Origin: Bog-950 sp046329535 | GTDB lineage: Bacteria > Bacteroidota > Bacteroidia > Chitinophagales > LD1 | Reading direction: 5' to 3' | DNA length: 64,000 bases | Assembly: GCA_046329535.1 (NCBI GenBank) | Contig: JAXLUN010000002.1 | Coordinates: 124,001 to 188,000 of the forward strand | Notes under the pieces: generated by a model | What the model was told of the DNA's origin: nothing | The model's database searches: none | The model's input: the letters and a program-made list of their open reading frames with translations, nothing else | Program-made: the position numbers and the translations under genes | Shown here: positions 28,844-37,959 of the stretch, piece after piece | Numbering within the stretch: the stretch's first letter is position 1 | Layout of the letters: each line of letters starts with the position of its first letter

Positions 28844-28867
28844 TTACTCAACCATTAAACAAACATT

Positions 28868-31800
28868 ATGAAAAACCAGAATTACAAAATCAGTTTAGTT
28901 GCCTTCCTGTTACTGTTTATCGGTACGGTGAATGCACAGGCTCCTGATAAGTTTAATTATCAGGCCGTAGTACGCAATGCTTCAGGTGCTATAATCAGCA
29001 ATCAGGCTGTAGCAGTCCGTTTTACCATTCATGATATAACAGCCTCAGGAGCTACGGTATATCAAGAAACACAAAGTTTAACCACAAACCAGCTTGGGTT
29101 AGTGAATACAGCCGTTGGCAGCGGCACTGTGGTAAACGGCACCTTTAACGGAATTACCTGGGGAAATGGGGCCAAATACTTACAGGTGGAAATTGATCCG
29201 GCAGGAGGTAGCAGTTATACCGACTTAGGAGCAGCTCAATTACTTTCTGTGCCTTATGCGCTTTATGCAGCTAATTCACCAGCTGGCGCTACAGGCCCAA
29301 CCGGTTTAGCAGGAGCTACAGGAGCACCCGGTGCAACAGGGCCGGCAGGAAATGATGGTGCCACTGGTCAGCAAGGTGTAACCGGAGCAACCGGGGCTAC
29401 AGGAGCTACCGGTTCTGGCGGAGGTGCCACAGGGCCAACTGGACCGACAGGACCTCAAGGTATTCAAGGTGTTGCGGGAGCTACCGGTGCGCAAGGACTT
29501 CAGGGATTAGCGGGTGCAACGGGTGCACAAGGGATACAAGGTGTTCCTGGTGCAACGGGTGCTACCGGTGCTGGTATAGCAGGACCTACCGGACCAACAG
29601 GGCCTGCCGGAACAGGTTCACTACCTTCAGGAACTTCTGGTCAAACACTTCGTCATGACGGAACTGCCTTTGTTGCCACTAGTAATTTATACAACAACGG
29701 AACTAATGTTGGTATAGGTACAACTGCTCCGGGTATGCAATTAGATATTACGGGCCAAGGTTACAACAATGGTACACTAGGCATAAAAAGCCAGTTTAAT
29801 ACATGGGATCATATTTACTTTACTCATGACGGCACCACTGCTGGTATGACTGTAGGTGGAGGTGAACTATCTATTAAAGTTGGTAGCGGAGCAACCGGAA
29901 CTTACGGAGATGTTGCGCAAAATTATGTAGAAGCGATACATGTAACGCCCAGCGGAAATGTAGGTTTAGGTACCGCTACTCCCAGTACTAAATTAGAGGT
30001 AGCTGGTCAGGTAAAAATTACCGGAGGAACACCCGGTGCAGGTAAAGTATTGACTTCCGATGCAACCGGTTTAGCCACTTGGCAACCAGCCGGAACAGGT
30101 TCTTTGCCGGCAGGTACTACTGGACAAACGCTACGTCATGATGGCACTTCGTATGTTTCTAACAGCAATTTAGTAAACGATGGCACCAACGTGGGTGTTG
30201 GTACAAGCACGCCTACAGCAAAATTAGATGTAGCCGGACAATTTCAGGTTACCAACAATGGTTCGGTACCGGTGACAATAAACAGTAATAATTTTACCTT
30301 TTTAAATCTCAATCGTGTTAGTGGAGGTGCCGCCATTAGTTTTACTAATAATTCTAATGGCGCAAAGCGTTCGCTTGCTTTTGGAAACTTAGGGCAGCTA
30401 GGATTTTTTCACCCCGATTCAACATTTGGACAATTGTTAGAAATTGACCAAAGTGGAAATATGGGAATTGGAACTACTACACCCGGAGCTAAACTGGAAG
30501 TAGCCGGTCAGGTGAAAATTACAGGAGGAACACCGGGCGCTGGTAAAGTATTGACATCCGATGCAACAGGGTTAGCTACTTGGCAACCGGCAGGCACGGG
30601 TTCTTTACCTGTGGGCACTTCTGGCCAAACATTGCGCCATGATGGAACATCTTATGTTTCTAGCAGCACTTTGATAAATGACGGAACCAATGTAGGTGTT
30701 GGTGTTGCAACTCCAGGCAAGAAATTGGATGTGAGTGGCACCGGTGGTTTACGAGTAAGTTCTACTAACGCGGGTACCGGCATTGGCGATTGGATAGCCG
30801 GTAACTTTGGTGGTACCGCAGGCGACCGTGTAGTAACAGGTGTATTGAATGGAACCGCTGCTATAGGTGGACACAACAACGCATTAACCGCATGGGCAAA
30901 CCTGTCTATAAACTCGGGTGGTGGAAATGTGGGTATTGGCATGGGTACAGCCGTACCAAATGCCCCCTTACAATTCGGCAATGGTTTGGTGAACAGAAAA
31001 ATTGTGTTGTTTGAAACCGCCAACAACGATCACCAGTTTTTAGGCTTTGGTATTAATTCAGGAATGCTGAGATACCAAGTAGCTAATAGTGGAGATAATC
31101 ACGTGTTTTTTGCAGGAGCCTCCACAACTACCAGCACCGAGTTGATGCGTATTACAGGCACTGGCAACGTGGGTATTGGAACCAATGCTCCGGGAGCCAA
31201 ATTAGAAGTAGCCGGACAGGTTAAAATTACCGGAGGAACACCGGGTGCGGGCAAGGTACTTACCTCGGATGCTACAGGTTTAGCCACTTGGCAACCGGCA
31301 GGTACAGGTTCGTTACCGGTGGGCACATTGGGTCAAACTCTTTACCATGATGGCACCAGCTATGTATCGAATAGCTTTTTGTACAACAACGGAACAAGCA
31401 TAGGCATAGGTACAGCCGCACCAGCTGGAACCGTTCATATTGTAACACCCAACTCCGATGGTAATGTCAGTACCTGGGGAACGGGTCAAGTGGTAATTGG
31501 CCAAGCAGGAACTACAGGTAGTGGTTTGGGTATTAGCTACAGTTCTACCAATGGTGCCGTTTATATGTCAGCATTACAGCCGGGTGTCACTTGGCGCAAT
31601 ATGGCTTTTAGAGCGAACGACCATGTGTTTTTAAATGGCAACGTAGAGCGTATGCGCTTAACTGCAGCGGGTAATTTAGGTCTCGGAGTTACAGCACCTA
31701 TATCTCAATTAGCTAACACCACTGTCAACAACATAGGTATGGATGCTCAAGGTGTAAATACTAACAGCTTAACCTGGTCGCAAAATAATACCGGTTTTAC

Positions 31801-32128
31801 TGCAGCTTTCTATAACCAAAGCACCGCAAACGGAGCAAATGGGTTATTAGTTAAAACAGCCGGAACAAATGGTAATCAACGAATCTTGGATTTATCTACC
31901 GGTGCAAGTGCATCTGTAGGCACTTCAATTATGACTGTATTAAGTAACGGTAATGTGGGTGTAGGCACCGCTTCTCCCACAGCTAAATTGCAGGTAGCGG
32001 GCGATATCTATTCTTCAACTGCGGGTAGTGGTTTAATTCTGAAATCGCCAAATGGTAATTGCTGGAAGATTACTGTAGATAACTCCGGTAATCCAACATT
32101 CCCTTTCACAGCTATAGCTTGTCCATAA
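28868..32128 (+). CDS. Collagen-like repeat surface fibre protein
   Basis: A 1086-aa secreted protein. Order: signal peptide ending TVNAQ; an N-terminal domain (APDKFNYQAVVRNASGAIIS to LLSVPYALYAANS) common in Bacteroidota collagen-like proteins; a Gly-x-Thr/Pro collagen-like stretch at residues 140-250; then a long fibre region with repeated NVGIGTxxPxxKLxVxG strands as in trimeric tail-fibre-like proteins; and a short C-terminal domain (LKSPNGNCWKITVDNSGNPT). No T9SS sorting domain is visible, so its surface route is unclear. Three 178-bp near-identical repeats lie in the fibre region. It probably forms a trimeric stalk, which is inference from the repeats. Confidence 0.88.
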   Translation: MKNQNYKISLVAFLLLFIGTVNAQAPDKFNYQAVVRNASGAIISNQAVAVRFTIHDITASGATVYQETQSLTTNQLGLVNTAVGSGTVVNGTFNGITWGNGAKYLQVEIDPAGGSSYTDLGAAQLLSVPYALYAANSPAGATGPTGLAGATGAPGATGPAGNDGATGQQGVTGATGATGATGSGGGATGPTGPTGPQGIQGVAGATGAQGLQGLAGATGAQGIQGVPGATGATGAGIAGPTGPTGPAGTGSLPSGTSGQTLRHDGTAFVATSNLYNNGTNVGIGTTAPGMQLDITGQGYNNGTLGIKSQFNTWDHIYFTHDGTTAGMTVGGGELSIKVGSGATGTYGDVAQNYVEAIHVTPSGNVGLGTATPSTKLEVAGQVKITGGTPGAGKVLTSDATGLATWQPAGTGSLPAGTTGQTLRHDGTSYVSNSNLVNDGTNVGVGTSTPTAKLDVAGQFQVTNNGSVPVTINSNNFTFLNLNRVSGGAAISFTNNSNGAKRSLAFGNLGQLGFFHPDSTFGQLLEIDQSGNMGIGTTTPGAKLEVAGQVKITGGTPGAGKVLTSDATGLATWQPAGTGSLPVGTSGQTLRHDGTSYVSSSTLINDGTNVGVGVATPGKKLDVSGTGGLRVSSTNAGTGIGDWIAGNFGGTAGDRVVTGVLNGTAAIGGHNNALTAWANLSINSGGGNVGIGMGTAVPNAPLQFGNGLVNRKIVLFETANNDHQFLGFGINSGMLRYQVANSGDNHVFFAGASTTTSTELMRITGTGNVGIGTNAPGAKLEVAGQVKITGGTPGAGKVLTSDATGLATWQPAGTGSLPVGTLGQTLYHDGTSYVSNSFLYNNGTSIGIGTAAPAGTVHIVTPNSDGNVSTWGTGQVVIGQAGTTGSGLGISYSSTNGAVYMSALQPGVTWRNMAFRANDHVFLNGNVERMRLTAAGNLGLGVTAPISQLANTTVNNIGMDAQGVNTNSLTWSQNNTGFTAAFYNQSTANGANGLLVKTAGTNGNQRILDLSTGASASVGTSIMTVLSNGNVGVGTASPTAKLQVAGDIYSSTAGSGLILKSPNGNCWKITVDNSGNPTFPFTAIACP
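29285..29617 (+). repeat. Collagen-like Gly-X-Y coding repeat
   Basis: About 111 codons of Gly-X-Thr, Gly-Pro-Thr, Gly-Ala-Thr and Gly-Gln triplets with one short interruption (GSGGGATG). The high nucleotide redundancy makes slippage or unequal recombination likely and the length probably varies between strains. Confidence 0.9.
29993..30170 (+). repeat. 178-bp coding repeat, copy 1
   Basis: Encodes the block from LEVAGQVKITGGTPGAGKVL through SDATGLATWQPAGTGSLP to HDGTSYVSNSN. Copies 2 and 3 follow at about 500-bp and 700-bp intervals in the same gene and have the same length. Confidence 0.88.
30494..30671 (+). repeat. 178-bp coding repeat, copy 2
   Basis: Same protein block as copy 1 (VAGQVKITGGTPGAGKVL is identical). 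Most nucleotide differences from copy 1 are silent third-position changes. Confidence 0.88.
31202..31379 (+). repeat. 178-bp coding repeat, copy 3
   Basis: Same block, with SLPVGTLGQTLYHDGTSYVS in place of the SGQTLRHDG version. This is the most diverged of the three copies in its second half. Confidence 0.86.
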
Positions 32129-32142
32129 TTTTTTTCTAATGG

Positions 32143-32209
32143 TTGGAAAATACGCTGCCTGAGGGTTCGAAACTTCAGCAGCGTTTTCCAAACCGATTTT
32201 TAGTTTTTT
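32143..32209 (+). terminator. Hairpin terminator after the collagen-like gene
   Basis: TTGGAAA (32143-32149) pairs with TTTCCAA (32185-32191), ACGCTG (32152-32157) with CAGCGT (32179-32184), and CTGA with TCAG around the loop, with small bulges. T-rich runs follow to 32209. It stands between the collagen-like gene and the gene at 32237 and probably reduces read-through. Confidence 0.65.
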
Positions 32210-32236
32210 TCTAAATAAAATTTTTCAACCAACCAT

Positions 32237-33631
32237 ATGAAACTAAAATCCATTTTTCCTCTTCTGATTGGGCTATACATTTCCATTCACATGCCGGCTC
32301 AAAAAATTGCTACTGGGTCTATTACATTTTCGTGCGAAACAGGCGATAAATTTACGCTCTATGTAGGAGGAGTAAAGCAAAATGAAACTCCTGCCTTGAT
32401 TGTTGAAGCCAAAAATATTTCCAGCAATCCAACGCCTTGCACTATCGAGTTTCAAAACATTGCACTTACTCCTATCAGTGGCAATATCAACCGAACCAGC
32501 ACCGATGCACTATTTTCCATAATAAAAGATAACCGTGGTAATTTGACTGTTCAGCAAAAAATAATTGGTGGCAGTATTACGACTACAACAACCAGTAATA
32601 CTTCCAGCGGAACAACTGTAAGCGGAACCAGTAGCAGTGGCAATACCACAACCGTTAAAACCAATGGAAGTTATGTAGAAAGCGTAAAGTCCGGTGAGGT
32701 AGAAGCTACCGATCATTCAGTAAAAACTGATAAATTTTCGGTAAGCAGCAATGTTTCTGTAAAGGTAAAAACACCCGGCCCTTTGGGTGATTTACCAAGT
32801 GCCGGTGAAATCAACTCCGTGCTTAATCCAATGGGCACACAACAAACTACTACTACCACTACAACAACTACTACCACCTCTGTGAATAATCCCGCTCCCG
32901 TTCAGCAAACCAATACACCGGGAACATTTTACTTTGAATCGGAAGGAATAGATAGCTTTTACCTATGGTTCAATGGTAGAAAGATAAATGAAACACCACA
33001 GATGCATGTGGAAATACACAACGTAACGGATGGTAGTGTAAACATGCGGGTAGAGTTCAGCGACCGCGCTAATAAACCTTGCAGCAAAAGCATGATACGC
33101 TGGGGCCGCGATTGTTACTACACCATTCAGAGAAACAACAAGGGAGAGCATATTATTAAACTGAAAAATGCGGTAGGTAATTTAACTGACCCGGCTCCTC
33201 AACCGGTGAGCACAGAAAGTGCGGCACCAAGCAGCAGTAACTCTGTAAGCGCAGCGGTACCCGGAGCTACTTTTACAGTTACTACTAATAGTGTTCCGGC
33301 CAAAGCAAGTTTCACCGGTCCGTTGCAAGCCGAACTGAAAGACGGAAAGATTATGTTGAATGACGGGCGAGTATTTAAGCTTTCTTCTTTTGCAGGAAAC
33401 TCTGCAGCACCTCAGGTGAAAGCATCGATATTAGCAGGCAGCAAATACACCATTACGTATGCCGATGCACTGGATACTTATCAGGGTTCTTTTCCATTAG
33501 AATACACTATCCCTAAACCGGAGAAGTATAACCAGGGTTTTACGCTAACTGTTGATGAAGGGGGCGCGGATAAAACATGGGGGGTAAAAATACCCAGCAG
33601 TACCTGGAAATGGATTACCATTTCGCAATAA
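32237..33631 (+). CDS. Secreted protein with duplicated beta domain and poly-Thr linkers
   Basis: A 464-aa product with a signal peptide (LLIGLYISIHMPAQ). Two copies of a similar roughly 85-aa domain are visible: residues about 25-110 (GSITFSCETGDKFTLYVGGV then NETPALIVEAKNI) and about 228-312 (GTFYFESEGIDSFYLWFNGR then NETPQMHVEIHNV). They are separated by low-complexity Thr/Ser linkers including a 12-residue Thr run near 203-215. A different C-terminal domain follows (about 350-464). No T9SS sorting domain. The family is unknown to me. It probably belongs functionally with the preceding surface genes. Confidence 0.78.
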   Translation: MKLKSIFPLLIGLYISIHMPAQKIATGSITFSCETGDKFTLYVGGVKQNETPALIVEAKNISSNPTPCTIEFQNIALTPISGNINRTSTDALFSIIKDNRGNLTVQQKIIGGSITTTTTSNTSSGTTVSGTSSSGNTTTVKTNGSYVESVKSGEVEATDHSVKTDKFSVSSNVSVKVKTPGPLGDLPSAGEINSVLNPMGTQQTTTTTTTTTTTSVNNPAPVQQTNTPGTFYFESEGIDSFYLWFNGRKINETPQMHVEIHNVTDGSVNMRVEFSDRANKPCSKSMIRWGRDCYYTIQRNNKGEHIIKLKNAVGNLTDPAPQPVSTESAAPSSSNSVSAAVPGATFTVTTNSVPAKASFTGPLQAELKDGKIMLNDGRVFKLSSFAGNSAAPQVKASILAGSKYTITYADALDTYQGSFPLEYTIPKPEKYNQGFTLTVDEGGADKTWGVKIPSSTWKWITISQ

Positions 33632-33664
33632 TAACCCGTGGCAGTTATTTCATCATCTGCCTGC

Positions 33665-34351
33665 TTACAACACAGGCACTTTAGTTTCTAACCGGTGCTG
33701 TAAATCGTCTACTACTTTTTTTCGCCAAGCTTCGGTACCAACAGGTTCACCGAAGTTTTTTTTGTACTCGTCAATAGAGAATGTTTCCAGATTCATTTTT
33801 AATGTCTTAAAAAAACGATAACTTTTTTCACCCGGTACATGCACATGGTGCAGCCCTCCGCTATATGCCAGAATCATCTGCCCTTCATTCAAGCCTGTAA
33901 GCACATCGGTTATGCCGGTTTTTATCGTCATTTTCTGTCCGTTCAAATCCAGCCCATTTTTACGCTTCATTCTACCTTCGGGTATTATCATAATTATAGA
34001 ATCAGTAGCAATGCTATTCATGAACTCCTGCCAGGTATCATCTCGTTTACGCGAAATAGAAACCATACCCGGACTGAATAATTTATAAAACGTACCTACT
34101 AGCGGACGGTTCAGTGTTTTGTCAGCTCCTGGCGCTACCATCCTTTTGGATAGCATACGCAAAAAAGAAATTGGCAGAAAACCCAGATATAAAGGCTCAA
34201 GCAAAGAAGTATGATTGATTAAAACAATGAGGCGTGTTTCATTCCAGTTAATGTTCGGATTGTTGTTGGGCCAGCCAATTTTAAAGCGAAAAAACAACCG
34301 CGAAAACCCTTTGATAAACAGCAGAATCAAAAAGCTGATGAAATTTTTCAT
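33665..34351 (-). CDS. PlsC-like 1-acyl-glycerol-phosphate acyltransferase family protein
   Basis: A 228-aa protein of the LPLAT superfamily, which transfers acyl chains to lysophospholipids or related acceptors at the inner membrane. The N terminus is hydrophobic (residues 3-22). Motif I reads INHTSLLEP, so the usual H-X4-D is H-X4-E (H47, E52). Motif III appears as PEGRMKR (124-130). The conservative Asp-to-Glu change may alter but not abolish activity. The ATG is only 2 bp from the annotated start of the divergent hydrolase. Substrate not predictable from sequence. Confidence 0.83.
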   Translation of the reverse strand: MKNFISFLILLFIKGFSRLFFRFKIGWPNNNPNINWNETRLIVLINHTSLLEPLYLGFLPISFLRMLSKRMVAPGADKTLNRPLVGTFYKLFSPGMVSISRKRDDTWQEFMNSIATDSIIMIIPEGRMKRKNGLDLNGQKMTIKTGITDVLTGLNEGQMILAYSGGLHHVHVPGEKSYRFFKTLKMNLETFSIDEYKKNFGEPVGTEAWRKKVVDDLQHRLETKVPVL

Positions 34352-34353
34352 AG

Positions 34354-35334
34354 ATGCCGTTGCAAGATAAATTTTGCCCTGAAATGAATACCGAAATGTT
34401 TTACTTTCAGCACATGAACTGGAAAATCAAACTGGTATTGCTCTTTGCTCAATTGCGAAAGCCTATCGATGCTAACGGTGTGACCGATATCCGGTCGCTG
34501 CGAAAAAAATCAGATAAAGCAGCCTGGCTAGGCACCTATCTGTTTGACCGCAAAATACCTGTGCAGGCTGTTACTAATGCCGATGCTGACGGAGTGCCGG
34601 TTCGTATTTACAAAAACAGTTCGGCAGAAAGACAAAGGGTGCTGGTATATTACCATGGTGGAGGGTTTGTGTTGTATGGTACGTATTCGCATGATAACGT
34701 TTGCCGCAGGCTGTGCACCATGAACAATTGCATTGTTGTATCGGTTGATTATCGGCTGGCTCCTGAACATACCTATCCGGCTGCCCATGAAGATGCCTAT
34801 AAGGCCTTGCTGTGGACCCGCAACAATATTGAATTTTACGGAGGCCATGCCGAAGATATAGTAGTAGCCGGTGACAGTGCCGGAGGAAATATTTCTGCCT
34901 GTATGGCACATCTCTGCCGGCAAAACCATATTCCGCTAAAGGCTCAGGTGCTCATTTACCCATGGATTGATGGTCGGCTGAACAACCCTTCCATTGAACG
35001 AAACGGCAGGGGGTACTTACTGGAAAAAGAAACCATGCTCTGGTTTCAGAAACAATATACTCCGAGGCCCGAAGACCATTGTGTACCGGGTGTTTCCCCC
35101 TGTTATCAAACCGCCTTTGAAGGAATGGCTCCGGCTTTGATTCTTACCGCGCAGTTTGATCCCCTGCTGGATGATGGAGCCAACTATTACAAGCAGTTAC
35201 AACAAAACGGCATTCCTGTAACGTATCATACCTATGAACATCTGTTTCACGGCTTTTTTAATATACCTGAGGTACACCCGAATGCACTGAAAGCTTTTGC
35301 GGATATTCAGCAGTTTTTATCGGGTATTTCATAA
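34354..35334 (+). CDS. Alpha/beta hydrolase of the hormone-sensitive lipase (HSL) family
   Basis: A 326-aa esterase or lipase-type hydrolase. The oxyanion-hole motif is YYHGGGFVLYG (99-109), the nucleophile elbow is GDSAGGN (Ser175), the acid is in FDPLLDDG and the base in HLFHGFFN. These place it in HSL family IV. It has no signal peptide, so it is cytoplasmic. The first ATG is 2 bp from the divergent acyltransferase ATG, leaving no room for a leader. A start at 34384 (MNTEMFY) or 34414 (MNWKIK) is more realistic. It is followed closely by an MBL-fold lipoprotein gene (17 bp), likely the same transcript. Confidence 0.92.
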   Translation: MPLQDKFCPEMNTEMFYFQHMNWKIKLVLLFAQLRKPIDANGVTDIRSLRKKSDKAAWLGTYLFDRKIPVQAVTNADADGVPVRIYKNSSAERQRVLVYYHGGGFVLYGTYSHDNVCRRLCTMNNCIVVSVDYRLAPEHTYPAAHEDAYKALLWTRNNIEFYGGHAEDIVVAGDSAGGNISACMAHLCRQNHIPLKAQVLIYPWIDGRLNNPSIERNGRGYLLEKETMLWFQKQYTPRPEDHCVPGVSPCYQTAFEGMAPALILTAQFDPLLDDGANYYKQLQQNGIPVTYHTYEHLFHGFFNIPEVHPNALKAFADIQQFLSGIS

Positions 35335-35350
35335 GCAAATTTTTCTTACC

Positions 35351-36361
35351 ATGCGTGCGGGTTTCGCTTGTCGGATTTTTCTGTTTCTTTTTTCCGGAAT
35401 TATCAGTGGCTGTGCAGCATTAAAACCATCGGCTGATTTACGCCATTTTGAAAGCAACCGTGTTGACCGGTTAAACGATACGATTATTCCACCCGGTAAA
35501 GTGTGTGTTACTTTTTTCGGCACCTCCACTTTGCTATTTGATGATGGTGAATCACAACTTCTGATAGATGGTTTCTTTACCCGGCCATCCGTGCTTAAAA
35601 CAGGCTTTGGAAAAATCAAAAGCAATAAGAAACTGATATCGTCTCTGTTGGAGCAACAGCATATCAACCGCCTGAAGGCAGTACTGGTGTGCCATTCACA
35701 TTACGATCACCTGATGGATGCTCCACTTATTTGCCAAATGACCGGGGCCACCCTGCACGGCTCTTCTTCTACCCTGAAAGCGGGACAAGGTGAAGGCTTG
35801 GCCGATAGTTCCATGTGCTTGTTTCAGCCGGGGAGGGCAATAAGCATCGGAAGGTTTACCGTTACCGCTATTGCCTCTAAGCATACACCACCTTTTCGGG
35901 TGATGGGTAAAACCAATGCTACCAATCCGCTGCATCCTGATATTGACGCTCCGCTGAAACAACCTGCTAAAGCAGATGCCTATATAGAAGGTGGTACGTA
36001 CGATTTTTACATTCAGCACGGGTCTCATGCTTTGCTGGTAAAGGCTAGCACCAATTATCTGGACAGCGCGCTGAATCCATACCGCACCGAAATCATTTTT
36101 CTGGGAGTAGCTATGCTGGGCGTGCAAACTGATACTTTTCAAAACCAGTTTTACACGCAAACCATAGCTGCAACCGGAGCTCAAACGGTGGTGCCAATAC
36201 ATTGGGATAATTTTATGAAGCCCCTACGCCAGCCTTTGCAGGCCCTGCCCAGGTTGGTTGACAATCTGGAAAAGGGGCTCGGCTATCTAAAACAAAAAAC
36301 GGAGGCTCAGGGTGTTCGGTTAAAAATTATGCAATCCTTCGACCGATATGTTTTGTTTTAA
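35351..36361 (+). CDS. MBL-fold metallo-hydrolase lipoprotein
   Basis: A 336-aa protein from the ATG at 35351; a TTG at 35297 inside the preceding gene is rejected. The lipoprotein signal ends SGIISGC (Cys21). The metallo-beta-lactamase signature is CHSHYDH (H115, H117, D119, H120), with later His in ASKHTPPF and PIHWDNF as further metal ligands. The fold covers hydrolases of lactones, phosphodiesters and others; it resembles UlaG/RomA-like MBL proteins in layout. A lipid anchor places it in the periplasm. Substrate unknown. Confidence 0.88.
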   Translation: MRAGFACRIFLFLFSGIISGCAALKPSADLRHFESNRVDRLNDTIIPPGKVCVTFFGTSTLLFDDGESQLLIDGFFTRPSVLKTGFGKIKSNKKLISSLLEQQHINRLKAVLVCHSHYDHLMDAPLICQMTGATLHGSSSTLKAGQGEGLADSSMCLFQPGRAISIGRFTVTAIASKHTPPFRVMGKTNATNPLHPDIDAPLKQPAKADAYIEGGTYDFYIQHGSHALLVKASTNYLDSALNPYRTEIIFLGVAMLGVQTDTFQNQFYTQTIAATGAQTVVPIHWDNFMKPLRQPLQALPRLVDNLEKGLGYLKQKTEAQGVRLKIMQSFDRYVLF

Positions 36362-36417
36362 GCCATACTATACTTCATTACTACAAGTTGGAAAAAGTAC
36401 ATCTATTCAACGGCCAT

Positions 36418-37830
36418 TTACGGCACCATCACCTCGGCTGCATGGCTACCCAGTTTCATAAAAACAGGAAACTCATCCAACGCATAGGTTTTGGTGATTG
36501 AGGTACCACCTTCGTTTACCTCGGTTTTGTTATACAGGTATACCCAGTTGCTGCCGGCCGGAAAGTTGATGGTTACAGCCCCCGAGGAGGTAAGTACCGG
36601 AGCCACAAAAATATCATCGCCCAACAGGTAACTGTAGTCGGTTTTATTAAAGTAGGTAATCATACTTTTGTTGGCATCGCTGGCTGCCTTCGATGCACCC
36701 AGCAGATAGCCCACCAGATATTTATTGCGCAGGTCGGTCAGCTTTTTATAAATATCGGTGGTTTGCTGGTCATATAGCCAGGGGCGGTGTTCGCCACCTC
36801 CGCCATTTTCCATCAACCCGCTAAAGGCACCCAGTTGCGCCCAGCGTACAAACAATTCTTTACTGCGACCGGTGGCTGGATAAGCAGCATCAGTGCGGTA
36901 GCCACCAATATCGGAGCCAAAGCTGAGATAACCGTAAACGGAACTTTCATACATATTGTTCAGCGCTACTTTCATTCCATCGAAGGTGGCATCTTGGTCA
37001 CCAACCCAACAAGCCCAACTCATATCTTTTGGACAAAAAGCCACAGCAGCACCGCTTAAAAAAGTGTATCCGTAATTATCAATAGGACGGCACATCACGG
37101 CACGGTCGTTGCCTAACTTCTGACGGGTATATTCATTAAATATACGGTAATAGCGCTCACTGTAATCGTTCCGGCTAGGAATATTGCCCCCTAGGTACGG
37201 TGAATAGTAATAGGTGGTAGGGAAATTAGAAAGCAATAAAAAATCAGAGCCATCACACTTCCATCCGTCAATGCCGTAGGCCAGGGTTTTATCCATCAGG
37301 GTTTTCCACCAGGCCACTGCATCGGGATTATACCAATCAATTAAACTACAGGGTGTTGGTTTCCACCAGTTAACCACACCAGCCGGTGAGGCAGCATCTT
37401 TCTTCATAAAATAATTATGGCTCAGGGCATAATCGTATAAAGGATGCACGTTGGTATCTATACCTCCGGTAACCCAACAAAGCACCTTTACATTTTTGCT
37501 ATGAAAATAATCTACCATGCCCTGCGCATTTGGGTAAAGAGTGCTGTCCCACTCAAAGGTGTTGTAGTCAGTTTCCCAAGGGCTGTCGATAATCACGGCA
37601 CCCACCGGAATACCATGTGCCAGATAATCATCCACCAGTTGTTTCGCGCTTTGGGTAGTACCTTCACCTTCCCAAACCCAATGTTGAAACACCCACTTAG
37701 GCCAAGGGGTTGACTGTACGTAGGTCGTATCGCTGGGGTCTTTAATTACGGTATCATCATTTTTCTTTTTACATGAATTAGCACTCAGAAACAAGGCCGC
37801 TACCAAACTGAGCAGAAGATTTTTTTTCAT
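36418..37830 (-). CDS. Glycoside hydrolase family 31-like lipoprotein (short form)
   Basis: A 470-aa lipoprotein (LSANSCKKK, Cys20). The catalytic barrel matches GH31: substrate-pocket strand AVIIDSPWETDYNTFEWD (79-96), nucleophile segment GWKCDGSD (D193) and acid/base segment WVGDQDATFDG (D278). GH31 enzymes hydrolyse alpha-glucosides, alpha-xylosides or alpha-sulfoquinovosides. The usual N-terminal beta-sandwich domain is missing and the protein begins almost directly at the barrel, which makes it shorter than typical members (more than 600 aa). A short C-terminal beta domain remains. No SusC/SusD or other glycan genes are nearby. Confidence 0.87.
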   Translation of the reverse strand: MKKNLLLSLVAALFLSANSCKKKNDDTVIKDPSDTTYVQSTPWPKWVFQHWVWEGEGTTQSAKQLVDDYLAHGIPVGAVIIDSPWETDYNTFEWDSTLYPNAQGMVDYFHSKNVKVLCWVTGGIDTNVHPLYDYALSHNYFMKKDAASPAGVVNWWKPTPCSLIDWYNPDAVAWWKTLMDKTLAYGIDGWKCDGSDFLLLSNFPTTYYYSPYLGGNIPSRNDYSERYYRIFNEYTRQKLGNDRAVMCRPIDNYGYTFLSGAAVAFCPKDMSWACWVGDQDATFDGMKVALNNMYESSVYGYLSFGSDIGGYRTDAAYPATGRSKELFVRWAQLGAFSGLMENGGGGEHRPWLYDQQTTDIYKKLTDLRNKYLVGYLLGASKAASDANKSMITYFNKTDYSYLLGDDIFVAPVLTSSGAVTINFPAGSNWVYLYNKTEVNEGGTSITKTYALDEFPVFMKLGSHAAEVMVP

Positions 37831-37959
37831 GACTATCAGGGTTTATGCAGTTGAAGATAAACAGGTTTTTGAAATCCGGAAAAACATTCAGGAACTTTGA
37901 ATACCCGTTTTTATAAGCGTGATAAAGGGCTATTTATCGTTGTCATTCGCAGTTCCCGG

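Noticed and set aside
29306..31504. Antisense ORFs rich in Cys, Ser or Pro across the collagen-like gene
   Set aside because: Their composition follows directly from the repetitive sense strand.
28868..32128. Possible prophage tail-fibre gene
   Set aside because: No phage structural, lysis or integrase genes are nearby, and the N-terminal domain is typical of Bacteroidota surface proteins.
35297..35350. Upstream TTG start for the MBL-fold lipoprotein
   Set aside because: It lies within the preceding gene and would bury the lipoprotein signal; ATG at 35351 fits.
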